This document shows, one piece after another, positions 10,301 through 22,800 of a stretch of DNA of 62,130 nucleotides. A program made the translations under genes and the position numbers. This DNA comes from Acanthaster planci (Eukaryota; Echinodermata; Asteroidea; Valvatida; Acanthasteridae), in the NCBI RefSeq assembly GCF_001949145.1, contig NW_019091613.1:240902-303031 (forward strand). The letters run 5' to 3'. The notes under the pieces were generated by a model. It saw nothing but the letters and a program-made list of their open reading frames with translations. It ran no database searches and was not told the origin of the DNA. Numbering within the stretch: position 1 is the first letter of the stretch; each line of letters begins with the position of its first letter.

Positions 10301-13300
10301 AAAAAAAGTTTTACAAAATATCCACTTAGCAGTTTCAAATTGAGCCTAGTGCCAGAAGACAGAATACTCATGGTTAATGCTTTGTTTGGTGTTTCCGGAA
10401 AGTCGTTTACGTGTATCTTTATGGGAAGACCTTTCTTTCTGCCTTGTTGAGTTCTGGGTTGGTTGTAGCTTTGGATACATTTTAGGAAGACTAGGTTAGA
10501 CTCCAAATACGTGAAAGAAAGGGAATAAAACATAAAGCAGTACATTACCTGTGGCAGAAATGCAACATGTCCAGGAGAAGTTGTTTAGAAGGCACATCTC
10601 CAAGTGGGTTATTGGGATTCATAAAAAAAACAGCTCGGATCTTGACCCCCTAAAGAAAGAAAAGACACCAAGCCATCCTTCCAGCTTGCATAACCGTCCA
10701 AAATTGTTACCATGAAAACCTCAAACGCAAACATAGACATGTGGCTCGTCATTCCAGGTTTGGACTCACTTGACATTCAAGATCTAGGAAACTATGCTTG
10801 TGACTCCAGATTCAACTGCAATGGTGCAGCAAGTCGAAACTAAACCAACCATAAAATTGACAGCAATTTATTTCCAGATTGGAAAAGATGAACCCATCTC
10901 TTTCCATTCCTCCAAAAGTTTCCCTTCAGGAGTTTTGCTTTACCTTTGCAGTTTCTTCCTGGTACACCGATTCAAACTTGGATTGGGTAATTTGGAAAGG
11001 TTCAGTCTGTCCAGGCTCATCAGGCTACGATGGAAACAAACACGGACATGAAAACCGTGAGCTTGCATTCAGATTCACCAACTATGACCCACTCTATCCA
11101 TAGGAATGGGCAACATACCTCACTGTGGAAATGGACTGGAATGACCTTAGCTTCTGGTCTCAACACAGCGTCTCTGTCGAATCCGCCATAATATGGAGAG
11201 GCAACCATCATAGCATCTACAATGTCAGCATACAAAAGAATTTCAGCAACTTGACCCTGCCCTTCTTAACAACATTCAATGATCAAACCCAACAACTCAC
11301 TTCATCTCGATTCAATGCACCTATGCACTTAACCTGCCCATACCCATTTCCTCCCAATGAAGCCTATCCCTATGTGCCTAGTCATGCCTAACCTAATATT
11401 ACCCAATTTTGACCTTCCAGCCCATTACACCGTAGTTCAGCTGTTACACTCAAGTGAGACCATAGTTCAGCTGTTACACTCAAGTGGGACCATAGTTCAG
11501 CTGTTACACTCAAGTGGGACCTGCCCATACTACAGTTGGGCTTGTTCCAACTCTAGTTAAGCCTATCCGAACTATGTAGTTGGGGCAATTGACAGTTGGG
11601 CCATAACCCAACTAATACCAGCCAGCCCAGCATTCTCAAAACCCAAATACACGTAAAGTGTATCTCAGTCCGATCTAGCCCACAGCTCAGCCCTCTCCGG
11701 CCCATCCATCCCAAGTTCTATCTCGGCCGAGCTACCTGTCCCGACCAAGTCCAGTCCAAGTAGCCCAGCCCCTCCCTCCCCAGCCAAGCCAAGCACTCTC
11801 AATCTCAGTCCCAGCAAACTTCCCAACCCAGTGTAGGTCACGTACCCAGCAAGACCCAGCCCAGCTCCGCTTCCACCCCAAATCCATTCTAATTCAATCC
11901 ACTACCTACCGCCAGGATCACAGATTGCAAATGTCAGTGCCTCAATGCAAATTCCACCTCCATTCATAATGGTAATCTTTAAACAAATCACAAAGGGCCA
12001 AATCAGCCAACCAGTAAACTGCCAATGAAACTTAGAACGACTGTTTCTGTCTTATTGACTTTTCTACCACAAAGTAATTTTAACATTTACATGTTGGTTG
12101 TATCATAAAGAGACATGTTTAATTAAGGATTTGCACAAAACTAAACAAGGGGTATTATGAAACTACCTTTCAAAGAAAAAAGTTAATATAGATTTGTCAG
12201 AGAATTGACTACTGTGGTGTTAGTACCAACATTTTTGGGGTCTAGTGGCTCTGGAGATTTGGCCTGGTCAGTCAGAAATTCTGCCACAGCTTGCCGCAGC
12301 TCTGGAATTCCCTGGTAGTCTGGGTAGGTGTACATGTCATCTTCCCATTTTACACTGAGTTTGTTCATCTGGAACAACAACAGAGTTTACATCAACAGGT
12401 CACATGCCCCCTGTACTGCTAAACAAAATATTAGATTGGAACAAAACACAAACCCAAACTCAAGATGTCACAAAAAATGCAGGAGATGCAAGACGATTTG
12501 GAGGAAATGGTCAATGCCAGAGTTTCTGCTGATATCATACTTCATGACACTTCCCACGCGGATTCTGTACCTTGATTGGCCGATAGCCATTTGCACAGCA
12601 TACGCTATTTTTGCCAGTTTGCTTTCATGGCCAACAAACTAGCAAACTGCACATTGCATGCATGAATTCCGAAGTACAGTACACCGTACTAGTCTGGAAG
12701 AATGCTCTTACTCTGGTATATTTTCAACAAGTTTCTTATTCAAATTGAGGTATCAAATTAATCAGTAATTACTGAAATACTGGCGATTCACAACAGTGTG
12801 CCACCAAGAGTTTGCAACACGTCGGCCAATCATAACGCGCGAAATTTGTCGACCCTTTCCAAACGTGCATTGGGTCGACAAATTTCATGCATTGTGATTG
12901 GCCAACGCCTTGCAAACTCTTGGTGGCGCACTATTGTGAGACGGCCGTATTAAGCAGTATCTGTGGGAGAGGTATTATCAAAATATTGACTACTTCATCA
13001 CATGGTGTAGTGAAACTATATCCTCACTAAGTGATCAATGGAACAGTTTGTTCACCTTGGGAAAATGTTGAGAGGCCAGTTTTACTACACACAGCATTCA
13101 ACAGAGTAAACATTGGTGCATCTTCAGAAATGACAAGAGCTACATGTATACATATAAAACTCACTACATGTATGTCTGGTGCCAACAGGGCAAGCACTTT
13201 AAAGTCACTGGCGGCAGGGCCTATTATGGCAAAGGCGAGATTTGTTAACAATTTTCCTGATTTCAGGATTTTTCAGACAATATGTTCTTAAATCTAGAAA

Positions 13301-14305
13301 ATTCTCAATTTATACTGAAGGTGTTTTGGTACAGAACACAAGAAATGGGTATTTTAAATTTAAGAGGTGCCTTCATTTCAGACAAGCATAGATGTCTACC
13401 ATAGACCCTGTGCCTCTCAAAACCTTGCATGATATTTCACTTTCCTCCATAGAGTAGGGCTTAATGGATCAGCCTATTAATGGCTGATGCCTGATGGTCT
13501 CACAAATGGCCCGCCTCCACATTTTAAAAATGATTCCACCACCACTGTTTAAAGTCACACTTGCCTTAGGTCAGATCTGAAGGTTTCAAAACGATAACAG
13601 TACATACTCTGTCTTTCAGTAGATCAAACACAAGTCTGTTTTCAGATGTGCCCATGTTGATGCAACCCTAGAAATGAAAAGAACAAAGAACTTGCGGGCG
13701 TTAGCTCACTGGATCCTCAGCATGCAATGTGCTTGTCAACAACCTGCCAATAACAGACCTCAAAAACTTTTGGATTTGGACATAAGTGTAAAGTTTCAGG
13801 TTGTGAAACAAAAAAAGTGGGCGACTGTTGGAAGAGGTCATAATTACTGGCATCCGTATATGGAACTCTTCCCAATTGGGTTTTCAGGCCCTACTTCATT
13901 CGGTGGGTTTAACCCGGAATATTCCTCTAGGGTTTTCCTCCACCTCTAAAATCGTAACTGCTTCTCATTTGAATGACATGTGCCTAAGTCTTCAAATATA
14001 TGCAATTGGTGCATCTCTTGGAAGAAGAATGGGTCTCTAGTTGCAATGTAACCCAACACACGCACCACTTTAATGGATGACTTGGTAAACGGTCAAGTTG
14101 TCCCACTAGCCGAGGAAACATGGTCGAGTTACCATCTGTCTATCAATTAGTGGAGATTTTATATGGAGGTCGGAATAATCACTTCATGACTTACTGTTGG
14201 GTTTGAGATACTGTCATACTTGTTTACGTTGCTTGCTCTGGCTCCAGCACTCAACAAATATACGTATCGCAGAATGTTCTCTCCTCGACAGCTGAGGAAG
14301 GCCAT
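7279..14305 (-). CDS. ACCS: 1-aminocyclopropane-1-carboxylate synthase-like PLP enzyme, 12 exons
   Basis: Fold-type I aminotransferase family protein; animal ACCS homologues probably do not make ACC, and their substrate is uncertain. Exons on the minus strand: 14305-14195, 13667-13608, 12368-12231, 11976-11910, 11216-11119, 11024-10944, 10649-10549, 9710-9569, 9121-8980, 8748-8606, 8417-8264 and 7388-7279. They join in phase to 448 codons plus stop. Landmarks: MGTSENRL (42-49), YPDYQG (72-77), MNGGG (107-111), SPYYGG (132-137), NPNNPLGD (196-203), IVNEVYM (225-231), SKDLTMSGMRFG with the PLP lysine at 266, and GWFRIIF with the substrate-carboxylate arginine at 400. The usual Asp of DEVY is Asn227. 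The donor after exon 3 (AAT|GTTGGT) is non-ideal but keeps alignment with the family. The last exon is less certain, although its acceptor is strong and its phase fits. A non-coding 5' exon is possible, because an acceptor-like cgcag lies just upstream of the ATG. Confidence 0.95.
7668..7850. repeat. Direct repeat in the last ACCS intron
   Basis: A block beginning CCACCAAACCACAAACGTGG and running through GCTAGCTGCCAGTGAACAGC occurs twice, about 90 bases apart, with a decayed third start. It is non-coding. Confidence 0.7.
9200..9568 (-). repeat. Decayed tandem copies of the end of ACCS exon 8
   Basis: Exon 8 ends with codons for RVHFVWAGSK followed by the donor gttaga. About six imperfect copies of that exon end plus donor are strung through the following intron. 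Counterparts of the plus-strand TGCACT block sit near 9226, 9290, 9351, 9415, 9480 and 9534, with the true exon at 9591, so the spacing is about 54-64 bases. The copy at about 9461-9500 still reads RVHFVWATSK then gttaga. Upstream parts of the exon and its acceptor are not repeated. Confidence 0.8.
9728..9930 (-). mobile_element. Non-LTR retrotransposon 3' tail next to the ACCS exon 8 acceptor
   Basis: Read on the minus strand it ends in GGAAATAAAGTGAAGTGAA, a polyadenylation-like signal followed by a short tandem tail as in CR1/L2 elements. The same sequence occurs on the plus strand at about 25420-25515 and 26272-26345, where it is split by a foldback element. The tail stops within roughly 20 bases of the exon 8 acceptor. 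Confidence 0.7.
11430..11521. repeat. 30-bp tandem repeat, 3 units
   Basis: A unit containing AGTTCAGCTGTTACACTCAA is repeated three times in ACCS intron 4. A degenerate piece of MITE family M1 (CTACAGTTGGGC, then GTAGTTGGGGC) follows to about 11612. From about 11620 to 11880 the intron is rich in CCCAGC-like strings without a clear unit. Confidence 0.8.
12780..12947. mobile_element. Palindromic MITE family M2, copy 1 (TA flanks)
   Basis: A nearly perfect inverted repeat: GTGCCACCAAGAGTTTGCAA on the left mirrors TTGCAAACTCTTGGTGGCGC on the right, with GGCCAATCA/TGATTGGCC and GTCGACAAATTT nested inside. It is flanked by TA on both sides, as in Tc1/mariner-type insertions. Related copies are at 38731-38883 and, internally deleted, at about 14937-15003. 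It lies in ACCS intron 2. Confidence 0.8.
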
Positions 14306-14936
14306 ATTCGGTCCAACTTGAAGCCTGCGGCAAATGTGGAGGCTGCGGTATCCAAAACTGTTTGGATAAAGGGCATGGTGGTGGGCGCCGGTGTCTAAAA
14401 TGGTACACCCTACTTTGCGCAAATTAAACGCACATCTGGAGATCATTCTTACCATGCAGTGAACCAAAAAATCACCGGCAGATCTATGATTGTAAAATTT
14501 GCAACGTAACTTAATAAAAGAGAACACTTCCGAACTCTCTGCAGATAGGAGAGGAACACTTGTAGTCCGGTTGCCAAGCGTTCAAAGTGGTGCGCTTGCG
14601 GTCCTCCCTGAAATCCCAAAACCTGGGCCGGTTCGCGTTCGCGGCCGGTTCAAAGCAAAACAGAGTAGACTTGACTCAAGTCGGGATCTCTGTGACGTCT
14701 TCGTTCATATGCTTTGGAACATTTATCGAGGCCTAGTCTTGGTCAAGACGTTGTTGTGTTGTTGATACGCGAGAGGGCGCTCACACGACGAAAAGCTGGA
14801 ACCACAGACATATCAACACATAATATGATTACGTCTTTGCGGCTGGAACGCACGAACCACAATAACTAGCCGTGCCGTTTACTTGCTTCGCTGCGCCGCA
14901 GTCTGTGCTTCGCCGTTGTTTATGGTGTACAACACG

Positions 14937-15003
14937 AGCGTTTCACAATAGTGTGCCTCCAAGAGTTTGCAAACTCTTGGAGGCGCAATATTATGAATTG
15001 CCC
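14937..15003. mobile_element. Palindromic MITE family M2, internally deleted copy
   Basis: CCTCCAAGAGTTTGCAAACT followed by CTTGGAGG forms a short perfect hairpin. It corresponds to the two tips of the M2 element joined, with the interior lost. It lies about 0.6 kb upstream of the ACCS start. Confidence 0.65.
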
Positions 15004-15056
15004 GTATTTACGACACATATTTCTGCCTCTCTCGCGGCAGCCTCTATCTAGCTATC

Positions 15057-15439
15057 GGTGCGTTCGATTAGCTTCCCTGAATATAGACTAATCCGATTAG
15101 ACGCCATAACTGTGGTGGCAGAGAAGTATGGAAGGGCTCCGTAGCACCATGATCAGAAAATCGACGAGAATATAATATCAAATCATTGCTCTGAAATATG
15201 TGATTGCCGAGCTTTCGGTACCTTCTTCAGAGCACTCTGCTCGACCGCACCGCACTCACACGCACATTCTTCAGCTAGACGCGCGCGTGCATTTGGCAAA
15301 TCACGACACCCTGTTGGTCGAACAAGCACGTAACGTGCGCGTACCACCTGTTCATGAGCGTGACACCAGGGCAGGCACGAAGATCACGTGATGGCTAAAC
15401 GAACGCTCTTGTGTAACGTGTAAGCTAATCGAACGCACT
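15057..15439. mobile_element. MITE-like element with GTGCGTTCGATTAGCTT termini
   Basis: GTGCGTTCGATTAGCTT at the left is repeated inverted as AAGCTAATCGAACGCAC at the right. The interior is moderately CG-rich and has no convincing coding frame. The size and terminal repeat suit a non-autonomous DNA transposon; no clear target-site duplication was identified. Confidence 0.6.
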
Positions 15440-16334
15440 CAGTGGTTTATGGTCTCTGTAAAGGACACCTTAAGTTTGCTTTTTTCTTTAATTTCTGTCC
15501 TCCGTGTTTGTATATTGTAGTAGGTAGCAGGCCTTGATTCTGTTGTTCTTTTTCATGCATTCTTTATAACTTTGTCTTTCATTAAGATTGAGTTGGTGAA
15601 GAAAAGGTTCTTTTGGGTTTTTTGCTTTGTTTTTGTTTTTTTCATCAAATGTAATTAGAAAGAGCGTCGCGACCAACTGCCAGCAAAATTGTCTCCAGGA
15701 AATAAATAACGTTGACGTCGGCCACAGCACTGTTTAAGCGTTTGCTGCTCTTGTTATGATCTTTCTCATACTAGTAAAAATTATTTGTAAATCCTTTCTA
15801 AGATACAGTACATCAATCATTATTACAAACTTCCACATGTAACATGCGGATCTGATGCCATGTGCGTGGCCAAACTGAGTTGAAGAAAAGACACTGTCAC
15901 AATGATTGTAGGGTCTACGGAGTTTTATTCAGAAACATGGACTAATATAATTGAAATTGCTGTACTGTACTGTACTTGGAAATCGCCGGAATTGACCACA
16001 GAGAAAGTAGGTAACTAATCTACCACAAATGGGAACTTCATCAACGGTCTTAAAAAGAGAGTGGATGGAAATCAAAAGTTAGAACAAGGATCAGTCGGCT
16101 AATTAAAGAGTGACGAATTCTGGGCTTACACTTATTATGTGAGAGCAGTTCCAACATACGCATTTTCTATTTGCTCTTTTTTCCTTTTTTGTAAATTGTG
16201 ACAGAAACTATTTCAAATTGATGAATGGATGGAAAAAGTAAGAAAAAATCAACACCTGCGGCTCAGGGCATGTATTTTGCAAGCGCAAAGGACGGAAATG
16301 AAAGAAAACAGCGATGCCCCCGTATAAACATCAC

Positions 16335-16645
16335 GAAGCAAAGGGTGACAGCACACGACATTGTTTGTCGTGTCGTGTGTCACTTCGTGCTTCAGGCGAT
16401 GTAATACGCGACGCATGACACGACATACGATGGTGCGACGCCACGGGTCTCAGAAGGAGTGACGTTTAGGCAGAAAAAATGCAATAAGGAAAGGGCGTAA
16501 GACAGCACGACGCGACGGGCAACGGCACGACGCAACGCGTCGTGTGTACAAGTGTAATGGCAAGAAGGCAACGGTGCGACGGGACGCCGGCTTGATGCAA
16601 GGGAGCCGTCGCACTGTCGCGTCGTGTTGTTGCGTCGCCTGGAGG
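16335..16645. repeat. CGACGC/GTCGTG-rich low-complexity block
   Basis: Dense, irregular runs of CACGAC, GTCGTG, GCGACG and CGTCGC on both strands, such as TTGTCGTGTCGTGTGTCAC and GACGCAACGCGTCGTG. It is far richer in CpG than its neighbours and able to form many small hairpins. No gene is recognised. Confidence 0.6.
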
Positions 16646-19600
16646 GAGGCTAGAGAGAGAGAAATGTGTGTCGTAAATAGTACACCATAGTGAACAATGT
16701 GCAGAATGGAGCCCTTTGATCTCTTCGATCAACCATTGACGTGGAGGCAATGCTTCCACAATCAAAATGAAAATTTCCCTATCCCAAGAGCCAAATTTCA
16801 TTATTTTCCTTCCGATATCCTTATTTTTTTAGTTAACCACCAAAAGCCTAATATACTTCAAAACTACTATGCTTGTTTGCTAGATGAAAGAAAAAGTCAG
16901 TACAATGCTCAAACTCACGGTCTTGAAAAAAATCAGGCTGTGTGCATCATGTACGGTGAAAATTGATCTGATGTCACAGCTATTTCATGTATTCCTGCAT
17001 GTGACTGCCCAGGAATAGAAAAGAATAAATAAAAAATAGCGCCCTCTGTAGGTTGATTAATAACAGTAATAACTGTACTTGGACAACTCAGAAGTTTTAT
17101 TCTACTGGTCTTGTTTCCAGTCATCCTGAATCTGAAGGAATAATATTGTACAGTTTGAAGTGTAGATTTTGCTGCTAATTTTGAGAATATTTGTAGAATT
17201 TGCTCAGAATTTAATAATTACCATAGAATTTCTTTAGATTTGCAGGATTTCCTCAAAATTTTCTTAGATTTTTTTCATTTCCTTAAAATTAACTTTGAAA
17301 GCAAAAATTTCCTTAAAAATATGGAAATTTCCTTGAAAGTGGAAGAGCTGTCTGGGGGAGAAAATCCCTAGGTATATCTGCCCCTAACATTCACAATAGG
17401 GTTTTCGGCAGATCGCGCACTCTCCTCGCACCAGACCCTTTCCCACGATCGCTGAAATGGATGCTGCGAAACGACACTTAAAAATCATGTTCATACATGT
17501 AACCATTCAAGCATAGCTTTTCTACGTTTTTTTACATACTACATATTTGTGTTCTAAAATCGCCATTTTGGTGATTTAAATATCCGTATTCGTACAGGGT
17601 CCCTCAACTTAGGGGCTTTTAAAAATCTATTGAGAAACTTTTTCTTCTGCTTTTCCCGCTGTGATTCAATGAAAGTGGGCTTTTATTTTGTGTATTTAAA
17701 AAGTCTTTCTGGAGGATATTATTTGAATTCTTTTATGGTTGCTGGATCCGAACCCGAAAACTTGTAACGAAAATGTTATGGTTCACCAGTACTTACGCTT
17801 ATCCTAAGCATGTAGCCTAGATGTTACAACGAACCAGCACCGAAAACTATGATTATGAAAAATGCTGCTGCTGAGATGTTACATATGATCAAAACTGACA
17901 GCTAGCAATTCAAATTTTCATTCAAGAACAAAGAACAGTCGAGGAACAACCTCTGTTGTCCCTACACATGCTAGAACTACGGGCTCGCCACCATGCCCAC
18001 GACACTCCCCACGAAATGCTTCGGAGCGTGGTGGGCGAAGTTCTACAAACATTCAAATTAATTAGGTTTTGACAACACCTCTTCCAAAAGAGGTAGTTCC
18101 TTACAAATTGCATCTGCATTCACAGTATGCAAAGCTCCAAATCCCACCTTCATTCATGAACCCAGCTCTATTCCGGAAATCGAAAACAAAAGTTAAAAAT
18201 GGATCAATCGCTAGTTTTATTCAAATCTGACAATCAATTGACAAATTAACACTGAACTTAAAAAATTACAAAATGGACCCCTCTTGTAATACTGTAACCC
18301 TTCACTGAATTAATAAATTTTAATAAATCGTGATAAAATTACACAAGGTACATGCCAAGACAACAGCAGGCAAACAATAAAACATGGGGACTTGCTGAAC
18401 TTTTTGGGATTGAAGAAGAAACTGTTGTATTTGTATATATATAGTAAATTTGCTTTAAAAATTACTGTTTATTTCATACATTAACTATGGTTCAGGACCG
18501 AATTGATCATCTGTGAGTGGATTCAACAGAATGAATCTTAAGGCCACATTTTTTGCAATTCTTTTTGTCCAAGACAGGGCAAATTTAGTCCTTTGTTTTG
18601 ATGTAACAACTATTTCGGCATCCTGATGCAAATGGGAAATATGGGTGAAAACTGTTTGAGGGTTCCTATTGGTTAACGTGGTGCAAGATTCTCACAACAA
18701 AGGCCTTTCACTCAAAAAATGCTCCAGCAACTTGTGACTGATTTGTCAGGTTGGGTACGCTCGGGGTTCTGGACAGAACATCTGAACAGAAATTAGAGTG
18801 ACTGCTGGCAACACATACATTTGTAAAATGTTAACTCTGAGGTGAGTGCCTAGATACTGGACAGCATAGATATAGGGGGACTGACACATATGCCAGTATG
18901 GAACTATCCATAAATTTTCATAGTAAAACTGACAAAGTCCCTTAAACGCTCACAACCCCAAAAACCACTTGATCAAATGATAAATGAAAAGAGAACGCAA
19001 GAATAACTGACACACACGGAAAACAGGAAAGAGAACAAGTAAGGGGATGTGATCCCCTCAGATTGCACAGTCTCTGGTTACCATGGTAAGTGCTTAGTCT
19101 TGGCTCAAAGGAGTTGCTATTTGGTTCATGGACCACAGTAATATTGCACGTGGGGAACAAAACCACATTGGTTACAGACTTGGCATCAAGACAGGTCTAG
19201 ATTTTGGGTGGTTGATGGTCTAAACCATCCATCATTTGGACAATGCTGAGCCACGGTTGTAGCTCAAACTTGCCCGATGTTTACACACAGTTGGAATCCA
19301 GCCAATATTAAGCCCATGTTATTGCTCGTTTCTCATGTACCTGTATATATTTACCCCACAAAAGAACAGGGTTTCATGAGACCAGCATCTTTTTCAATTT
19401 GATAATTCTAAACCAACAGATTCAGTTGGATCCTATTATACAATTAAAAACATACAACTTGAAAAATCTGATTCTGCCCATCTGTATAATGTTGAATATC
19501 CTTCACATGCACCGCACCCCTTGCTTTGTTCTGTACTTTAGCCAGGCACTTTCATGACCAATGAATGATTATTTTTTACATCATCAAGGCATCTGTCTTC

Positions 19601-19811
19601 ATGGAAGGCCTTTGCCTCATGCACTAATCGTGCCATACTTCAAGGTGATATGGCTGTTTTTTTGTCCAAAATATGACAAGAAAAAAAGGAATAAAGCAAA
19701 CAAACCCTTTCCCCCCCCCAAAAAAAGGAATGCCTGTTCTGCACCTTGAAAGACGAATCACAAACATTGTATGAGAAAATGAATGGTATCTGTGCATTTT
19801 TTTCATTCTGA
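16646..19811. other. Intergenic stretch between ACCS and ERP29
   Basis: AT-rich sequence without recognisable coding exons. 17170-17340 is an irregular run of TTCCTTAAAATTT-like strings. No clear transposon ends were found. Confidence 0.4.
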
Positions 19812-19817
19812 TTTATT
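19812..19817 (-). promoter_or_regulatory. Polyadenylation signal AATAAA of ERP29
   Basis: AATAAA on the minus strand about 50 bases after the ERP29 stop codon. It is the only perfect signal close to the stop, so the 3' untranslated region is probably short. Confidence 0.6.
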
Positions 19818-19865
19818 TCCTGATAATTGAATGGCTCAACTTTGGTTTGTGTAAAAACATTCCCA

Positions 19866-22800
19866 TCAAAGTTCCTCCTTTTTGTTTGCTGAGGGCTTGA
19901 AAGACAACAGGATATTCAGTTTAGCTTCAAACACTTTCCTTTTATTGGCTGTCAATTTCTCCGTCACAAGTTTCTTGATTCTCACTGTCTCTGTCATGGC
20001 AAAGCCCTCGCCCTTCTCCAGTATCTTTTCCATCACCTTGATGTAGACATCTGCAGATTTCCTCTCCTCCTCGCTCGTCAGCTTCTCCTTCTCTGCTCGG
20101 GTTGCCTCCAGGGCTCTCTTTCGCTCCGTCTCCCCTCCTGCTGCCACAAACTCCTCGGCCAGCTTGTCGAAGCTCTGCAAACAGCCCTCCAGCCCGATCC
20201 AGAGGCCCGAACGTTCCCGGACAAACTCCAAGATGCTGCTGCTTTTGACCTCACCCTCATAGTCGATGGGCTTCTCCTCCCCCTGAAGGAAGAGCTTGTA
20301 GGCGGGCCTATCCTCCTTGGTGACACTGAAGCGCTCTGCTAAGTCTTTATTCCCATTATCTGAGTAGTCTGGCAGAAAACAGAAATGAACTTTTACAAAC
20401 TTGCACAACTGCACAGGTTTTTAAATCTTAAATTGAAAGAAAATGAATATTTTAAAGAAAAGTAGAAGTTTCAAAGACATGTACCACTTTTATTAAGTCC
20501 AACAAGTGTGCCGATTTTCATTCAAGCAAACAAATACTCTGCTTCACTCAGATGACACCAACTGACAAAGGAAAAGTTCAGACAAACGTTAAAATGCGTA
20601 TTTCACTCAAAGGAACTATACTGGAATAGAACGGTTCTAATTTGAAAGGAACAACAAGATGATCCTCTTTCACCTGAAATCCCAACCTCAGCTATAATGA
20701 GGTCAGGCTGAGAGCTGCCCCTGGCTGCAATCTTCTTGTACTCTTCCTGTTTCTCTCCATATGGATAGGATTCGTCAAACTTGACCAAGACAGCTTTGAA
20801 GTGACGAATGACCTAACAAAATGAAAAAATAAAACCCAACTTAAATTTGAAAATTATTTCACATAACTTGCTTGTGGCTTAGCTTTTTTGTGAATCTATT
20901 AATTTTCGGCACAAACATTCGCTTTTACACAGTATAGCCCATAACCTTGTGATGATGGGAATAAGTTTGGCATGATGGCAATCTATGTTCTTTTGACAAA
21001 GGTTTTTAGAACCCAAACAGTGATAGGTGAACAATATTATGTTAATTTTCAAGTAGGCATGCTTGTTTTTGTATACGTAGAATAAAAAGAAAAAAAAATA
21101 AATTTGCTTAACAACAGATATTGCTATAAAAATTGTGCACAGCGATAAACATTGTGTGGCTACATGAACCACAAGCAACAGTCCAAAGAGACTGACATCA
21201 ACTATATGTTTTGTACCACTTTGTAGGGTCTGTTTTGCCCATGACATGTGTGCTGCATGTAAAGCTTGGCACATGGGGCTGGGGCACAGTACGTCACACC
21301 GGCCAGCTACAATATGGTAGGTGAAATTTCCTCATTCCAGCATTTTGACAAAATTGCCTCGTGAGAACAATTAAATTCCCCTGTCAAAATTTAACTTGGA
21401 CTTCGTTTCCCTCTAAAAATACTTGTGAGAGCTATTAAATTCCCCTGCTGACATTTAATTCGGAAAATTCTTGGAGCCATGGGCATAAATCCCAGGGGAT
21501 GAGGAGGGTATATCCCTCCCACTTTTTGGGGTGGGCGATGGGCGACTGATCCCCCCCCCCCAGTTTCTTGTGAGGAGCAAAAAAATTAAAGTGGATTGCG
21601 AAGAAGTTTTTGATTTCCTAATGACTACAATGTTTGCAATACCACTAAAAAGGGGGGAAACCATTTGAAAAAGCCATTGATATCCTACTGTGATGAAAGA
21701 TTCTGCATGACTTTGATACGCATTACAGATGTACCGTACGTCTTTACAATGAACATTGCCCCCATATACTGTACATGCTGTCATACGCCCTCCACTGCTT
21801 TCCAAATTCCCATGGCTGGGCAAGTCATCTCTCCCACCTTTTCCCATCTCTCATCCCCCCCCGATTTCCAGAACAGATTCACGCCACTGCTTAGAGCCAT
21901 ATTCGTTAGAAAAATATCTGCAATAAAAGTACGATCTCAGACGAAATAGATAACAATCTGGGAAAATAAGTGTTTTGAAACGACCTCAAAACTATTAGTT
22001 TATAATGGAACCTTAGCCGCACCACCAGCCAGGCCCGGTTGAACACTATTACCATCATGACTCCCTTTAAACATCGCACAGTTCCAGGCACAAAAATGGC
22101 GCACGTTCAAAGATTGCGCTGACAACAACATCATGCTCTGGGACCAAGGGCCCTACATCTTTTATGCTGTCCGGTTCCCAGACCAAACAGATCCCAACTA
22201 TGTTTATCAACTAGAATTAATCACTGTGGTAAATGAATGGCTGTGTTAAGATAACCAAAACAGAAACCAAATTTTATGGACAGAAACAAATTGAAACTTT
22301 GCCAAAATTTATAGATCAGCATGATCAATGAGTGAGTGAGCCAAATTTTGGTGTTCATTACCTTTAGCACCCTATTCCTATGATAAGGGAAGAAATTCTA
22401 CTTTTTCAAAACAGCTTATCAAAACAAGTTGTTGGTGATCAGAAAGAAAAAAGAAAAGGGCTTTTGGTTTTTGACATATTTCAGGGAAATTTTTGGGTAA
22501 AACAGCAATGCACATGACCACCCAAAGAGCTGTGAATGATAAATTAGTGACTGTTAATGGTTCCTTGACCTGGATGGAGATTTGTTTAGATGAATCCAAA
22601 ATGCCTGAGTCAGGTAACCAGACAAGAAACAAAATTGTGTGATTTGACGGAGCAGTTTTCTTTTGCCGAACTGGGGTTAGAAGTTTGTGGTTTCCTTGCT
22701 TAAATATTGTCAAAATTAACTAAACTAAGCCTATAGACCTATCAGGATTGAGTAATGGTTCCTTGAGGTCAAAATGTTTTTTCATTTGAGAAAGTGGACT

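Noticed and set aside
11125-11560. Plus-strand open frames
   Set aside because: They are antisense to the ACCS exon at 11216-11119 and then run through the 30-bp tandem repeat.
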